From NCBI GenBank assembly GCA_963737625.1, contig CAVTTK010000002.1, positions 372,001 to 436,000 on the forward strand: a DNA stretch of 64,000 bases, in the 5' to 3' direction. The notes under the pieces were generated by a model. It was not told the origin of the DNA, made no database searches, and was given only the letters and a program-made list of their open reading frames with translations. This stretch comes from Bog-756 sp963737625. Lineage in GTDB: Bacteria > Actinomycetota > Acidimicrobiia > Acidimicrobiales > RAAP-2. Positions 16,523 to 25,844 of the stretch are shown in pieces. The position numbers and the translations under genes were made by a program. Position 1 is the stretch's first letter. Each line of letters opens with the position of its first letter.

Positions 16523-17968
16523 TCAGTAGCGGTAGGTATCCGGCTTGTAGGGACCATCCACGGAGACCCCGATGTACTCGGCCTGCTCCTTTGTCAGCGT
16601 GGTCAGGTGGACCCCCAGGGCCTCGAGGTGCAGCCTGGCCACCTTCTCGTCGAGGTGCTTGGGCAGCACGTACACCTTGTTCTCGTACTGGCTGGCGTTG
16701 TTGAACAACTCCATCTGGGCCATGGTCTGGTTGGTGAAGGAGTTGGACATGACAAAGCTGGGATGACCGGTGGCGTTGCCCAAGTTGAGCAGTCGACCCT
16801 CGGACAGGACGATGACGGCATGTCCGTCGGGGAAGACCCACTTGTCCACCTGGGGCTTGATCGTCACACGTTCCACCCCGTCGATCTTCATCAGCCCGGC
16901 CATGTCGATCTCGTTGTCGAAGTGACCGATGTTGCCCACGATGGCCTGGTGCTTCATCTTCTCCATATCGGCGGCGGTGATGACGTCCTTGTTGCCCGTG
17001 GTGGTCACGAAGATGTCGGCCGTGTCCACCACGTCCTCGAGCGTGGCCACCTGGTAGCCCTCCATGGCGGCCTGCAGTGCGCAGATGGGATCGACCTCGG
17101 TCACCACCACCCTGGCCCCCTGGCCCCGCAGCGACTCGGCACAGCCCTTGCCCACGTCTCCGTAGCCGCAGACCACGGCGACCTTGCCGCCGATGAGCAC
17201 GTCGGTGGCCCGGTTGATCCCGTCGATCAAGGAATGCCGGCAGCCGTATTTGTTGTCGAACTTCGACTTGGTGACGGCATCGTTGACGTTGATGGCCGCG
17301 AACAGGAGCTCACCGCTTTGCTCCATCTCGTTCAGCCGGTGCACGCCGGTGGTGGTCTCCTCGGACACCCCCTTGATGCCGTTGGCGATGGTGGTCCACC
17401 GGTTCGGGTCCTCGGTCAGGCTCCTGGTGAGGACCTGCAGGACCACGCCGAACTCCTCGGAGTCGGCCGTCGACGGGTCGGGCACGGCGCCGACCTTCTC
17501 GTACTCGACACCCTTGTGCACCAAGAGGGTGGCGTCGCCACCGTCGTCGAGGATCATGGTCGGACCGCTACCGGGCCACAACAGGGCCTGCTCGGTGCAC
17601 CACCAGTACTCCTCGAGTGTCTCGCCCTTCCAGGCGAAGACGGGGACGCCGGCCGGGCTGTCGACGGTGCCGGTCGGACCCACGGCCACCGCGGCGGCGG
17701 CATGATCCTGGGTCGAGAAGATGTTGCAGCTGGCCCAGCGCACCTCGGCACCCAGGGCTGTGAGGGTCTCGATGAGGACTGCGGTCTGGATGGTCATGTG
17801 GAGCGAGCCGGTGATCCGGGCTCCGGCGAGGGGCTTCTCGGCGCCGTGCTCGGCCCGCATGGCCATGAGCCCGGGCATCTCGTGCTCGGCCAACTCGATC
17901 TCCTTGCGGCCGAATTCGGCGAGGGAGAGGTCTGCCACCTTGAAATCGGAGGTCTGGGTGGGGGTCAT
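16523..17968 (-). CDS. ahcY: Adenosylhomocysteinase
   Basis: A 481-residue S-adenosyl-L-homocysteine hydrolase, which splits SAH into adenosine and homocysteine and so relieves inhibition of methyltransferases. Clear motifs are ITGSLHMTIQTAVLIETL, SCNIFSTQDHAAAA, the NAD-binding VCGYGDVGKG (about residue 265), VGNIGHFDNEIDM, GRLLNLGNATGHPSFVMS and the C-terminus KPDTYRY. The length matches the actinobacterial type with its insertion. AAGGAG lies just upstream of the ATG. MetY and metX at 24.5-27 kb feed the same homocysteine pool. The 330-bp leader region is described separately. Confidence 0.97.
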   Translation of the reverse strand: MTPTQTSDFKVADLSLAEFGRKEIELAEHEMPGLMAMRAEHGAEKPLAGARITGSLHMTIQTAVLIETLTALGAEVRWASCNIFSTQDHAAAAVAVGPTGTVDSPAGVPVFAWKGETLEEYWWCTEQALLWPGSGPTMILDDGGDATLLVHKGVEYEKVGAVPDPSTADSEEFGVVLQVLTRSLTEDPNRWTTIANGIKGVSEETTTGVHRLNEMEQSGELLFAAINVNDAVTKSKFDNKYGCRHSLIDGINRATDVLIGGKVAVVCGYGDVGKGCAESLRGQGARVVVTEVDPICALQAAMEGYQVATLEDVVDTADIFVTTTGNKDVITAADMEKMKHQAIVGNIGHFDNEIDMAGLMKIDGVERVTIKPQVDKWVFPDGHAVIVLSEGRLLNLGNATGHPSFVMSNSFTNQTMAQMELFNNASQYENKVYVLPKHLDEKVARLHLEALGVHLTTLTKEQAEYIGVSVDGPYKPDTYRY

Positions 17969-18301
17969 GGGGCTCCTTGGCTGTGGCCTGTACTACGTGC
18001 GTTGCCGGGTGGTCGGTGCGGAAAGGGCATCCCTCGCCGGACGGCTCCAGAGTCCTCTGACCACCGTTGGAGTGGTCGCCGTGCCCCAGTGCCGACCGGT
18101 CCATGGTAGCCGACAGCGTCGATGCGACCCCGGTGGAGCCCACGAGAAGACTGGTGGCGGCGGCGAGACGACGGGCGGGCCCGATCCGGGGGGGTGACAC
18201 ACTGGGGAATCGATCCACCGAACAGGCCACCGTCGGAGTCGGGCTCCCGCCCGGGTTCGCCTTCCTGGTGGTTCACCGACCGGTCCACCGGTCGGATCAC
18301 C
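17969..18301 (-). other. Gene-free leader region upstream of ahcY
   Basis: 333 bp between divergent ahcY and a small membrane protein gene, with no credible ORF. Read on the minus strand, GGTGGTC (18065-18059) can pair with GACCACC (18014-18008). A GAGGGA block lies inside that pair and a CGGCAAC block follows it. The last two blocks recall pieces of SAM-riboswitch cores, but the remaining helices were not found. A structured leader is possible but not shown. Confidence 0.3.
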
Positions 18302-18526
18302 GTGGCTCAGCTCCCCAACCTGGCCCTGATGGTGTTCGTGGTGGCCGCGGTGGTGGGCCGGCTCCTCGACCACCACCACCAGGTTTCCCGGGTTCTCTCG
18401 GACGTGGCCACCGGAGCCATCGTGGGGTGGGCCCTCGACGAGATCATCCGTGGCGTGAACCCCTGGCGGCGGGCGCTGGGCGTGGCGGTGCTGGGCGTGT
18501 CCGTCCACTCCCTGGTCGCTCGCTGA
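18302..18526 (+). CDS. Small membrane protein, hypothetical
   Basis: A 74-residue protein from GTG 18302: two hydrophobic stretches (LALMVFVVAAVVGRLL and ALGVAVLGVSVHSLVA) around a polar middle with VATGAIVGWALDEIIRGVNPWRR. The motif DE-x-x-RGVNPWRR is one I associate with a conserved but uncharacterised small actinobacterial membrane protein. The frame is open further upstream to 18122, but that part lacks hydrophobic or conserved sequence. No ribosome-binding site is obvious. Confidence 0.55.
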   Translation: MAQLPNLALMVFVVAAVVGRLLDHHHQVSRVLSDVATGAIVGWALDEIIRGVNPWRRALGVAVLGVSVHSLVAR

Positions 18527-18663
18527 GCTGGGTGCCGGGGGTGGCCGGTGACCGGTGCCGTGTGATCTCGGGGAACTCGCCCCGGCCCGCTACCATCGTT
18601 GGCGCGTGCCGACGGTCGGTGTCCGGGTCGAGATACCGGCCCCGGAACAGTGGGGGAGGAACG

Positions 18664-20373
18664 ATGGCCCGGTATGGGAGAGCATCATCAGCGGAGGACG
18701 GCCGCCAACCGGTAGGGGCGACGGCATCGGGGAGGCGCCGCCACGTGGCCACCGTGGTCGGAGCGATGTCCCTGGCGGCCGGCCTGCTGGCCGCCTGCAG
18801 CAGTCCTTCCAGTTCGCCGCCGGCGTCGTCCGGCACGAGTGGCGGGACGGTGCTGCTGGTGGGCAATTTCCACGGCCATGCCGGCAAGTACACGACGATC
18901 CAGTCGGCGGTCAACGCCTCGAAGGCGGGTGACTGGATCCTCGTGGCACCAGGCGACTACCACGAGAACGACGATGAGTCAGGAGCCACCACAGACCCGG
19001 CGCACGGGGATATGGGCGGCGTGGTGATCACCACGTCGAACATCCATCTGCGGGGTATGAACCGGGCAACGGTGGTCGTGGACGGCACCAAGCCCGGGGC
19101 ATCGGGTACCTGCAGCTCGAGCCCGAGCGCGCAGAACTTCGGAGCCGTCGGAAGTGACGGGCAGGCTGTGGGCCGCAACGGGATCGTGGTGTGGAAGGCG
19201 AACAACGTCTCGGTGGACAACCTGACGGCGTGCAATTTCCTGGCCGGGACGGGTGACTCCGGCAACGAGATCTGGTGGAACGGCGGGGCCGACAGCGGCA
19301 CGATCGGCCTGAAGGGTTACTCGGGCAGCTATCTCACCGCCACCTCGTCATTCTTCAGCGCTCAGGGCACAGCCAAGCAACAGGAGGCCACCGCGGCCCA
19401 GTACGGGATCTTCTCCTCCAACGCACAGGGTCCTGGGGCATGGAACCAGCTGTATGCCAGCAACTTCAACGACTCGGGCATGTACGTGGGGGCCTGCCTC
19501 CAACAGTGCGGGATGACCATCAACCACGCCTGGATGGAGTACAACGCACTCGGCTATTCGGGTACCAACTCCGGTGGCTCGATCGTCGTGGCGCACTCCC
19601 AGTTCGACAACAACCAGGACGGCTTCGATACCAACACCCAGATCAACGGCGACCCGCCGGCACCTCAAAATGGAGCGTGCCCCGGCAACGGGGTCAGTCC
19701 GATCACCCATACCCATTCGTGTTGGGTCTTCATCCACAACTATGTCCACGACAACAACAATCCCAATGTGCCCGAGGCGGGAAACGCAGCTGCCGGCCCG
19801 ACCGGCACGGGTATGACGCTGTCGGGCGGTCGCAACGACACAGTCATGGACAACGTCTTCGCCAACAATGGGGCCTGGGGCTTCCTCATGGTGCCCTTCC
19901 CCGACTCGGGCACTCCGTCGCTCAACCAGTCCTGTTCCGGCACCGGAGGGGTCGAAACGCCTGGCTTCGGCTGCGTCTACGACCCGATGAACAATGCCCT
20001 GTTGCACAACACCTTCAGCCATAACGGCTACTTCGGCAACCCCGGCAACGCCGACTACGGGCTGATCACCCTCGATGCCAGCCAGCCCCAGAACTGCTTC
20101 GCCGGGAATATCGCCCCGAACGGCAGCCAGCCCTCGGACCTCGAGCAGACCCAACCCACCTGTGGCAAGCAGACCACGACGGCCAACACCAGCGGTCCGT
20201 TGCTGGCCCAGGTGTTGTGTGACACGGCGTTCGGCACCTGTCCGGCCGGAGCCACCTATCCGGTCCGGACCGGTGTGATCATGCACCCTCTGCCCAAGGG
20301 CATTCCCACCATGCCCAATCCGTGTGCCGGGGTGCCGGCCAACGCGTGGTGCGAGGGAGGCAAACCGGTCTGA
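18664..20373 (+). CDS. Secreted lipoprotein with right-handed beta-helix fold
   Basis: A 569-residue exported protein. The signal peptide ends in the lipobox LLAAC (about residue 43), followed by a Ser/Pro-rich linker. The mature part starts with YTTIQSAVNASKAGDWILVAPGDY, the typical entry to a parallel beta-helix, and continues with repeated short N-x-x-x-x-N strands such as NNVSVDNLTACNF, YNALGYSGTNSGGSIVVAHSQFDNNQDGF and VMDNVFANNGAWGF. Several cysteines suggest disulfides. Such proteins often bind or cleave polysaccharides, but no catalytic site could be identified. GGGAGGAACG before the ATG at 18664 fixes the start. Asn is unusually frequent for this GC-rich genome, as expected for beta-helix ladders. 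Confidence 0.83.
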   Translation: MARYGRASSAEDGRQPVGATASGRRRHVATVVGAMSLAAGLLAACSSPSSSPPASSGTSGGTVLLVGNFHGHAGKYTTIQSAVNASKAGDWILVAPGDYHENDDESGATTDPAHGDMGGVVITTSNIHLRGMNRATVVVDGTKPGASGTCSSSPSAQNFGAVGSDGQAVGRNGIVVWKANNVSVDNLTACNFLAGTGDSGNEIWWNGGADSGTIGLKGYSGSYLTATSSFFSAQGTAKQQEATAAQYGIFSSNAQGPGAWNQLYASNFNDSGMYVGACLQQCGMTINHAWMEYNALGYSGTNSGGSIVVAHSQFDNNQDGFDTNTQINGDPPAPQNGACPGNGVSPITHTHSCWVFIHNYVHDNNNPNVPEAGNAAAGPTGTGMTLSGGRNDTVMDNVFANNGAWGFLMVPFPDSGTPSLNQSCSGTGGVETPGFGCVYDPMNNALLHNTFSHNGYFGNPGNADYGLITLDASQPQNCFAGNIAPNGSQPSDLEQTQPTCGKQTTTANTSGPLLAQVLCDTAFGTCPAGATYPVRTGVIMHPLPKGIPTMPNPCAGVPANAWCEGGKPV

Positions 20374-20456
20374 CGGTCGATCGAGGTCGGGTCGACCACC
20401 CAGGCCAGGAACTCGGTCGGTGGCTCCACCGTGGGTCGGTCGAGTGGGAGGGCCGG

Positions 20457-20462
20457 TAGCAT
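20457..20462 (+). promoter_or_regulatory. Leaderless -10 box of the pirin gene
   Basis: TAGCAT followed by 6 nt and GTG 20469. It supports the GTG rather than the ATG at 20502 as the start. Confidence 0.55.
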
Positions 20463-20468
20463 CAAAAC

Positions 20469-21425
20469 GTGGCCAACCCGTTGGGTGACGTTGGCGGACC
20501 GATGGTGAGCCGGGAGCCGACCGACGACCCTGAAGCTGCTGCCCGCCCGCCTGCCATCGAGGTGTGGGCCAGTCGGGAGACCGTGGTCGGCGACACCCCG
20601 GTGCGGCGTGCCCTGCCCCAGCGGGCTCGGCGAACGGTCGGGGCGTGGTGCTTCGCCGACCACATGGGTCCCCTTCCGCCCGACGCCACGCCGACCGGTG
20701 TCGGCCCCCATCCCCATGCCGGCCTGCACACCGTGACCTGGCTCGTCGAAGGGGAGTTGCTGCACCGGGACTCGCTCGGATCGGAACAGACCATTCGTCC
20801 CGGACAGCTCAACCTGATGACCGCGGGCCGGGGCGTCAGCCACGCCGAGGAGCCCACCGGGAGCAGAGGCGGAGGTCTGCACGGGATCCAGCTGTGGGTG
20901 GCGCAACCCGAGGCCAGTCGACACGGTCCGCCGGCCTTCGAGCACCATCCCTCCCTCCCCGAGGTGGCGCTGGGCGCGGCTGTGGCCACGGTGCTGGTGG
21001 GCAGCCTGGACGGCGTCGAGTCTCCGGCCCGTCGGGACACCGATCTGGTCGGCGTCGACGTCCGGCTCCGGCCCGGGGAGACAGAACTCCCGGTCGACCC
21101 GTTGTTCGAACATGCCGTGGTCGTGCTGGGCGGTGTCGTGCGGGTCGACGGTCGGACCGTGACGCCGGGCCAGGGGGCGTACGCCGGAACGGGGCGCCAC
21201 CAGCTCGACCTGGTCGCCGGGGAGGAAGCCCGGCTTCTCGTGCTCGGAGGTTTACCCTTCGAGTCGCCCGTCGTCATGTGGTGGAACTTCGTCGGTCGTT
21301 CCCGCCGGGAGGTGGCTGAGGCCGGAACGCAGTGGAATGAGGGGGCCGGCCGGTTCGGCGACACCGGGTCGTCCATGCCCCGGATCCCCGCCCCCCTCCC
21401 TCCGTGGTCCGACCGGCAGGTCTAA
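20469..21425 (+). CDS. Pirin family protein
   Basis: A 318-residue bicupin. The N-terminal cupin has the pirin metal-site pattern GPHPHAGLHTVTWLVEGE, followed by RPGQLNLMTAGRGVSHAEE and LHGIQLWVAQP. The C-terminal cupin ends MWWNFVGRSRREV. Some bacterial pirins oxidise quercetin or act as redox-sensing regulators; the role here cannot be told. The GTG at 20469 sits 6 nt after a TAGCAT box. It is convergent with the GH3 gene, with 23 bp between the stops. Confidence 0.92.
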   Translation: MANPLGDVGGPMVSREPTDDPEAAARPPAIEVWASRETVVGDTPVRRALPQRARRTVGAWCFADHMGPLPPDATPTGVGPHPHAGLHTVTWLVEGELLHRDSLGSEQTIRPGQLNLMTAGRGVSHAEEPTGSRGGGLHGIQLWVAQPEASRHGPPAFEHHPSLPEVALGAAVATVLVGSLDGVESPARRDTDLVGVDVRLRPGETELPVDPLFEHAVVVLGGVVRVDGRTVTPGQGAYAGTGRHQLDLVAGEEARLLVLGGLPFESPVVMWWNFVGRSRREVAEAGTQWNEGAGRFGDTGSSMPRIPAPLPPWSDRQV

Positions 21426-21448
21426 GCAGCGCACCAGCAGAGAGCCCG

Positions 21449-24379
21449 TCAGGGCACGATCAACAGGGCGGTGAGGGGGAGAGCGGCCGACGACTGACCG
21501 ACCGAGAGCCGGTAGGTGCCCGGCAGCGTCGTCCAGGCACCGTTCAGGTAGATCTGGAACGCCCGGGCCGGGATGGTCATGGTGACCTCCTGGGATTGAC
21601 CGGGACCCAGCCTCACCGTGGTGAACGCCTTGAGCTGGGCCGGGGGCTCCCCGGCCGCCGAGGGGAAGGTCAGATAGGCCTGGGGAACGGCGGTCCCTGC
21701 CCGACCGCCGGTATTGGACACACGGACCCGGAGGGCGAATCCGCCGGTCGCGTGGGAGAGCGACAGGCTCGACAGCGAAAAGCGGGTGTAGGCCAGGCCG
21801 TAACCGAACGGGAACAGCGGCTGGACCCCGGAGGCGTGGTCGTAGCGATAGCCCACGGAGAGCCCCTCCGAGTAGGTGGCGGTCAAGTTGACCCCGGGCC
21901 ATTGGGCGGCGCTGGCGACGCCGGTGGTCGTGGAGGAGGTCGGAAAGGTCAGGGGGAGTCGACCTGACGGGTCCACGTCCCCGTAGAGCAGCGAGGCGAT
22001 CGCCGTTCCATCCTGCTCCCCCGGGTACCACGCCTCGAGCACGCTCCTGACCTTTCCCAGCCAGGGCATGGGCACCGCACCACCGGTATTGAGGACAACC
22101 ACGGTTCTGGGGTTGGCGGCCGCCACCGCGGCGATGAGATCGTTCTCGTCGCCGGGAAGCGCCAGGGACGGTCGGTCGGCGGCTTCGGAGCTGAAGCCGC
22201 CGGCGAAGACCACAGCGGTATGGGCCTTGCGAGCCGCGGCCACCGCGGCGTCGATGGCGCCACTGACGTAGGAGAATCCCAGGGTGAGGGCGCTGGCCCC
22301 GGTCATCGATTCCCCGGACGGGGTGCGAGCGTCACTGGGCTCCCAGGCCAGGTGGACCCGGTAGGGGTGGCCCACGGTGAGGGGCACGGTCTGGGACCAG
22401 CGCCCGAGACCGTGACTGAGTGGGTCGGTGACCGCGGTCACGCCGTCGAGGGTGAGGGTGGCAGCCCCAACCCCTTGGAGCGAGAAGGTGTAGAGCCCAC
22501 TCCGGGGTGGCGTGAGCGTGCCCGTCCAGGTGGCCGAGACATCGGACCACCCGGGAGGGAGAACGACGTGGGTGTGGGCAGAGGACGTGGCCCGGTCGAG
22601 GGCGAAGGAACCGCCCACGCGGTGCAGAGGGTTCTCGAGGCGGTCCACCGGAGCGATGGCCGGAGCTTCCGGGAGTAGGCGGCCCACGGGCAGATGGGGA
22701 CTTATGGACACATCGACCGTCGGCTGCACCGACTGCACCGACGGCGCCGACATTACGGACGCCGAGCCGCTCGATTCGTCGGGATCGGCTTGGGTCAACG
22801 TAAGGGTGAGTCCGTGCCCGACCCCGGATTCCGGTGACAGGATCCCGGAGGGCACCGGAGGGAGGTTGCCGGTGGTGCTACCGCCGTCTACGTAGCTCAC
22901 GACGGCGTGCGGGCCGGCCCGTCGTCGGATGGCCCGGAGCGGCGAGGAGGTGAAGGGCGGGGTCACACGAGAGCTCCCGTACCCCGTGGTCACGGGGTCG
23001 GTCGCGGCATCGGAGCCGATCACGGCCACGGAGCGGTTGGCGGAGCTGCCCAGGGGTAGCGTGGCGGCGACGTTCTTGAGCAATACCGCCGATCGCTCCG
23101 CGGCGGAGAGGGCGAAGTCGGTGTGGGAGTCGGAGTCCACTGGTGCCCCCGGCGTGTCCGAGTCGGTCCGATCGACCAACCCGTGGGCGAACATGGTGGT
23201 CAGGATCGTTGTCACCGCCCGGTTCACGGCGCTCAACGTCAGTCGGTGCTCATGCACCAGCAGGGCGAGCCGGGTCACGGAGGCCGGCTTGAGAAGATCG
23301 GTGCCCGCATTGATGGCCGCCACCGGATCGTGGACCGCCTCCAGGTCGGAGCGCACAATGCCCCTGAATCCCCAGGCCGCCAGCTGGTTGAGCAGACCCG
23401 GGTCCTGGCACTGGTAGGTCCCGTTCAGTTGGGGGTATGCGCACATGGCCGAGGAGATGTGCGCCTGTCTGACCGCAGCTTCGAAGGGGGGGAGGTACAG
23501 CTCCTCGAGGGCTCGCGTCGGCACCGAGACGTTGAGGACGCCCCGGTCGGTCTCCTGGTTGTACACGGCGAAGTGCTTGGCCATGGCCAGGGTCCCGGTC
23601 GACTGGATCCCGTTGGTGTCGGCCACGCCCATCGCCGATACCAGCAGGGGGTCCTCGCCGAATCCTTCGTAGGATCGCCCGCTCTGGGGCACCCGGTCGA
23701 TATTGAGCGTCGGCCCCTGGATGACATCGATGCCCTGGCCGGCGGCCTCCGAACCGAGGACCTGGCCGTACTCCTCGGCCACACCGGTGTCGAAGGTGGC
23801 GGCGATTCCGAGGGGAGCGGGAAGCTGGGTGACCCCCACCGCGCCGTAGGCGAGCCCCTGGGGTCCGTCCTGGAGGGAGAGCGCGGGGATGCACAGACGC
23901 GGCACGCCGGCGTTGATGTTCTCGTACGGTCCAGCATGGACCAGCACGATCTCGCCGAGCTTCTCATGCACCGTCATCCGGTGCAGTACCAAGGCGGCCA
24001 GTGCCGAGGGGGCGAGGCTGCGATCCAGGGCGTTCCTGAGCCACGGGCAGCGACTCACGTCTGCCGCAGTCGAGGGCACCTGGGGCGGCGTGGAATTGCG
24101 TCCCCCGAAGGCGAAATCGGATACCGTGCCGAACGGGCCGCCGACCGGGGTGACTGCCACCAGGGTCCCCAGCACCACCACGCCCGCGGCGATCGCCATC
24201 GTCACCGCTCGCCGATTCCGTCGCCCCGCCCGTGGATCTCTGGAAGCGGTGGAGGTCCTGTCAGGTGATCGAGCCACGGCCGAGACCAAACATAGTGACC
24301 ACCGACTCACGATGTGGGTCAGCACCTGCCGCTGGTGGCGGCCCGACGATCGCTGTCGCCGGTGAGGCCGGAGGGCCAC
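21449..24379 (-). CDS. Secreted glycoside hydrolase family 3 protein with PA14-like insert
   Basis: A 976-residue GH3 enzyme, probably a beta-glucosidase. A membrane-spanning signal or anchor (MAIAAGVVVLGTLVAV, about residues 60-76) precedes the (beta/alpha)8 domain with LQDGPQGLAYG, GPTLNIDRVPQSGRSYEGFG, AKHFAVYNQETDR and the nucleophile region GIVRSDLEAVHDP. In that region the usual SDW is SDL. The alpha/beta sandwich has SAVLLKNVAATLPL, interrupted by a PA14-like beta domain (about 610-690: SATWTGTLTPPRSGLYTFSL). It resumes with VVFAGGFSSEAADR and LPGDENDLIAAVAAANP. A fibronectin III-like domain closes the protein. The ATG at 24379 gives a long N-terminus; a GTG 18-36 codons later is also possible. 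Confidence 0.9.
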   Translation of the reverse strand: MALRPHRRQRSSGRHQRQVLTHIVSRWSLCLVSAVARSPDRTSTASRDPRAGRRNRRAVTMAIAAGVVVLGTLVAVTPVGGPFGTVSDFAFGGRNSTPPQVPSTAADVSRCPWLRNALDRSLAPSALAALVLHRMTVHEKLGEIVLVHAGPYENINAGVPRLCIPALSLQDGPQGLAYGAVGVTQLPAPLGIAATFDTGVAEEYGQVLGSEAAGQGIDVIQGPTLNIDRVPQSGRSYEGFGEDPLLVSAMGVADTNGIQSTGTLAMAKHFAVYNQETDRGVLNVSVPTRALEELYLPPFEAAVRQAHISSAMCAYPQLNGTYQCQDPGLLNQLAAWGFRGIVRSDLEAVHDPVAAINAGTDLLKPASVTRLALLVHEHRLTLSAVNRAVTTILTTMFAHGLVDRTDSDTPGAPVDSDSHTDFALSAAERSAVLLKNVAATLPLGSSANRSVAVIGSDAATDPVTTGYGSSRVTPPFTSSPLRAIRRRAGPHAVVSYVDGGSTTGNLPPVPSGILSPESGVGHGLTLTLTQADPDESSGSASVMSAPSVQSVQPTVDVSISPHLPVGRLLPEAPAIAPVDRLENPLHRVGGSFALDRATSSAHTHVVLPPGWSDVSATWTGTLTPPRSGLYTFSLQGVGAATLTLDGVTAVTDPLSHGLGRWSQTVPLTVGHPYRVHLAWEPSDARTPSGESMTGASALTLGFSYVSGAIDAAVAAARKAHTAVVFAGGFSSEAADRPSLALPGDENDLIAAVAAANPRTVVVLNTGGAVPMPWLGKVRSVLEAWYPGEQDGTAIASLLYGDVDPSGRLPLTFPTSSTTTGVASAAQWPGVNLTATYSEGLSVGYRYDHASGVQPLFPFGYGLAYTRFSLSSLSLSHATGGFALRVRVSNTGGRAGTAVPQAYLTFPSAAGEPPAQLKAFTTVRLGPGQSQEVTMTIPARAFQIYLNGAWTTLPGTYRLSVGQSSAALPLTALLIVP

Positions 24380-24448
24380 GGCGCCGTTCAGCCAACAGGG
24401 CGGGCGCCGCTACCTCCACCCTCCCGTCGCCCGCCCCTCCCGGACTAG

Positions 24449-24477
24449 TTGACCGATTTTGTCGGGTTTGACAGGAT
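24449..24477 (+). promoter_or_regulatory. Candidate sigma-A-type promoter for metY-metX
   Basis: TTGACC at 24449-24454 and CAGGAT at 24472-24477, with a 17-nt spacer, about 70 bp upstream of the metY ATG. The surrounding 40 bp are clearly AT-richer than the flanks. No SAM riboswitch core was found here. Confidence 0.45.
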
Positions 24478-24545
24478 TGCTAGTGGAGAACGCCGACCCG
24501 TGCTGGCGAACGACGCCGAGGGAACGTTCCGAGGAGACGCCTGCC

Positions 24546-25844
24546 ATGCCCGAATGGGGATTCGAAACTCGTCAGATCCACGCCGGTGCCGTTCCCGACC
24601 CCACCACGGGGGCCCGTGCCGTACCCATCTACCAGACCACCAGCTACACCTTCCGGGACACCGCTCATGCCGCCGCCCTCTTCGGGCTGGAGGAGCTGGG
24701 CAACATCTACACCCGCATCATGAACCCGACCCAGGCCGTGTTCGAGGAGCGGGTGGCCGCCCTCGAGGGCGGAGTGGCGGCACTGGCCGTGGCCAGCGGA
24801 CAGGCGGCCGAGACCATCACACTCCTCAACCTGGCCGAGAACGGTGGCCATGTGGTGTCCTCTGCCTCCCTCTACGGAGGTACCTACAACCTCCTCCACT
24901 ACACCCTGCCCAAGTTCGGCATCGAGGTCACCTTTGTGGATGACCCCGATGACTTCGACGCCTGGCGCGCCGCCATCCGCCCCAACACCAAGGCCTTCTA
25001 CGCCGAGACCCTCGGCAACCCCAAAGGTGACGTCCTTGACTTCGAGCGGGTGGCGTCCATCGCCCATGAGCACAACATCCCGCTGGTGGTGGACAACACG
25101 GTGGCCACGCCGTATCTGTGCCAGCCCCTCCGACACGGCGCCGACATCGTCGTGCATTCGGCCACCAAGTTCATCGGCGGCCACGGCACATCCATCGGGG
25201 GCATCATCGTCGACGGCGGTACGTTCGACTACGAGGGCAGCGGTCGGTTCCCCGGCTTCACCGAGCCGGACCCCAGCTACCACGGCCTGGTCTTCGGCCA
25301 ACTGCCAGAGAGTCTGTTTCCCGCGCGCTTCGTGCTGAAGGCCCGACTGCAGTATCTGCGGGATATGGGTGCGTCCATCGCCCCCCTCAACTCGTTCCTC
25401 TTCCTCCAGGGGCTGGAGACGCTCAGCCTCCGGATGGAACGGCACGTCCAGAACGCCACCGCAGTGGCCGAGTGGCTGGAGGCCCGGGACGATGTGCCTT
25501 GGGTGGCCTACCCCGGCCTGGTCTCGAGCCCGTGGCATCAGCGCCAGCAGCAGTATCTGCCCAACGGAGGTGGAGCGATCCTGGCCTTCGGCATCACGGG
25601 GGGCGCCGAGGCGGGCAAGGCCTTCATCGAAGGGCTCGAGCTCTTCAGCCACCTGGCCAACGTGGGTGACGTCCGCAGTCTGGCCATCCACCCGGCTTCC
25701 ACCACCCACTCGCAGCTGACCGAGGCCGAGCAGGTGACGACCGGTGTGACGCCCGACCTGGTCCGGCTGTGCATCGGGCTGGAGTCGATCGAGGACATCA
25801 TCGCCGATCTCGAGGCGGGGTTTCGCGCCATCAAAGGGGCATGA
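24546..25844 (+). CDS. metY: O-acetylhomoserine sulfhydrylase
   Basis: A 432-residue PLP enzyme of the Cys/Met metabolism family, making homocysteine from O-acetylhomoserine and sulfide. Key segments are WGFETRQIHAGAVPDPTTGA at the N-terminus, YTFRDTAHAAALFGLEE, IYTRIMNPTQ, the PLP-lysine motif HSATKFIGGHGT (about residue 207) and HPASTTHSQLTEAEQ. The length and the N-terminal QIHAG separate it from the shorter MetB/MetC. GAGGAGAC precedes the ATG at 24546. Its stop overlaps the ATG of metX. Confidence 0.95.
   Translation: MPEWGFETRQIHAGAVPDPTTGARAVPIYQTTSYTFRDTAHAAALFGLEELGNIYTRIMNPTQAVFEERVAALEGGVAALAVASGQAAETITLLNLAENGGHVVSSASLYGGTYNLLHYTLPKFGIEVTFVDDPDDFDAWRAAIRPNTKAFYAETLGNPKGDVLDFERVASIAHEHNIPLVVDNTVATPYLCQPLRHGADIVVHSATKFIGGHGTSIGGIIVDGGTFDYEGSGRFPGFTEPDPSYHGLVFGQLPESLFPARFVLKARLQYLRDMGASIAPLNSFLFLQGLETLSLRMERHVQNATAVAEWLEARDDVPWVAYPGLVSSPWHQRQQQYLPNGGGAILAFGITGGAEAGKAFIEGLELFSHLANVGDVRSLAIHPASTTHSQLTEAEQVTTGVTPDLVRLCIGLESIEDIIADLEAGFRAIKGA

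Noticed and set aside
24380..24545. SAM riboswitch in front of metY
   Set aside because: No core blocks or pairing pattern found; an ordinary promoter explains the AT-rich stretch.
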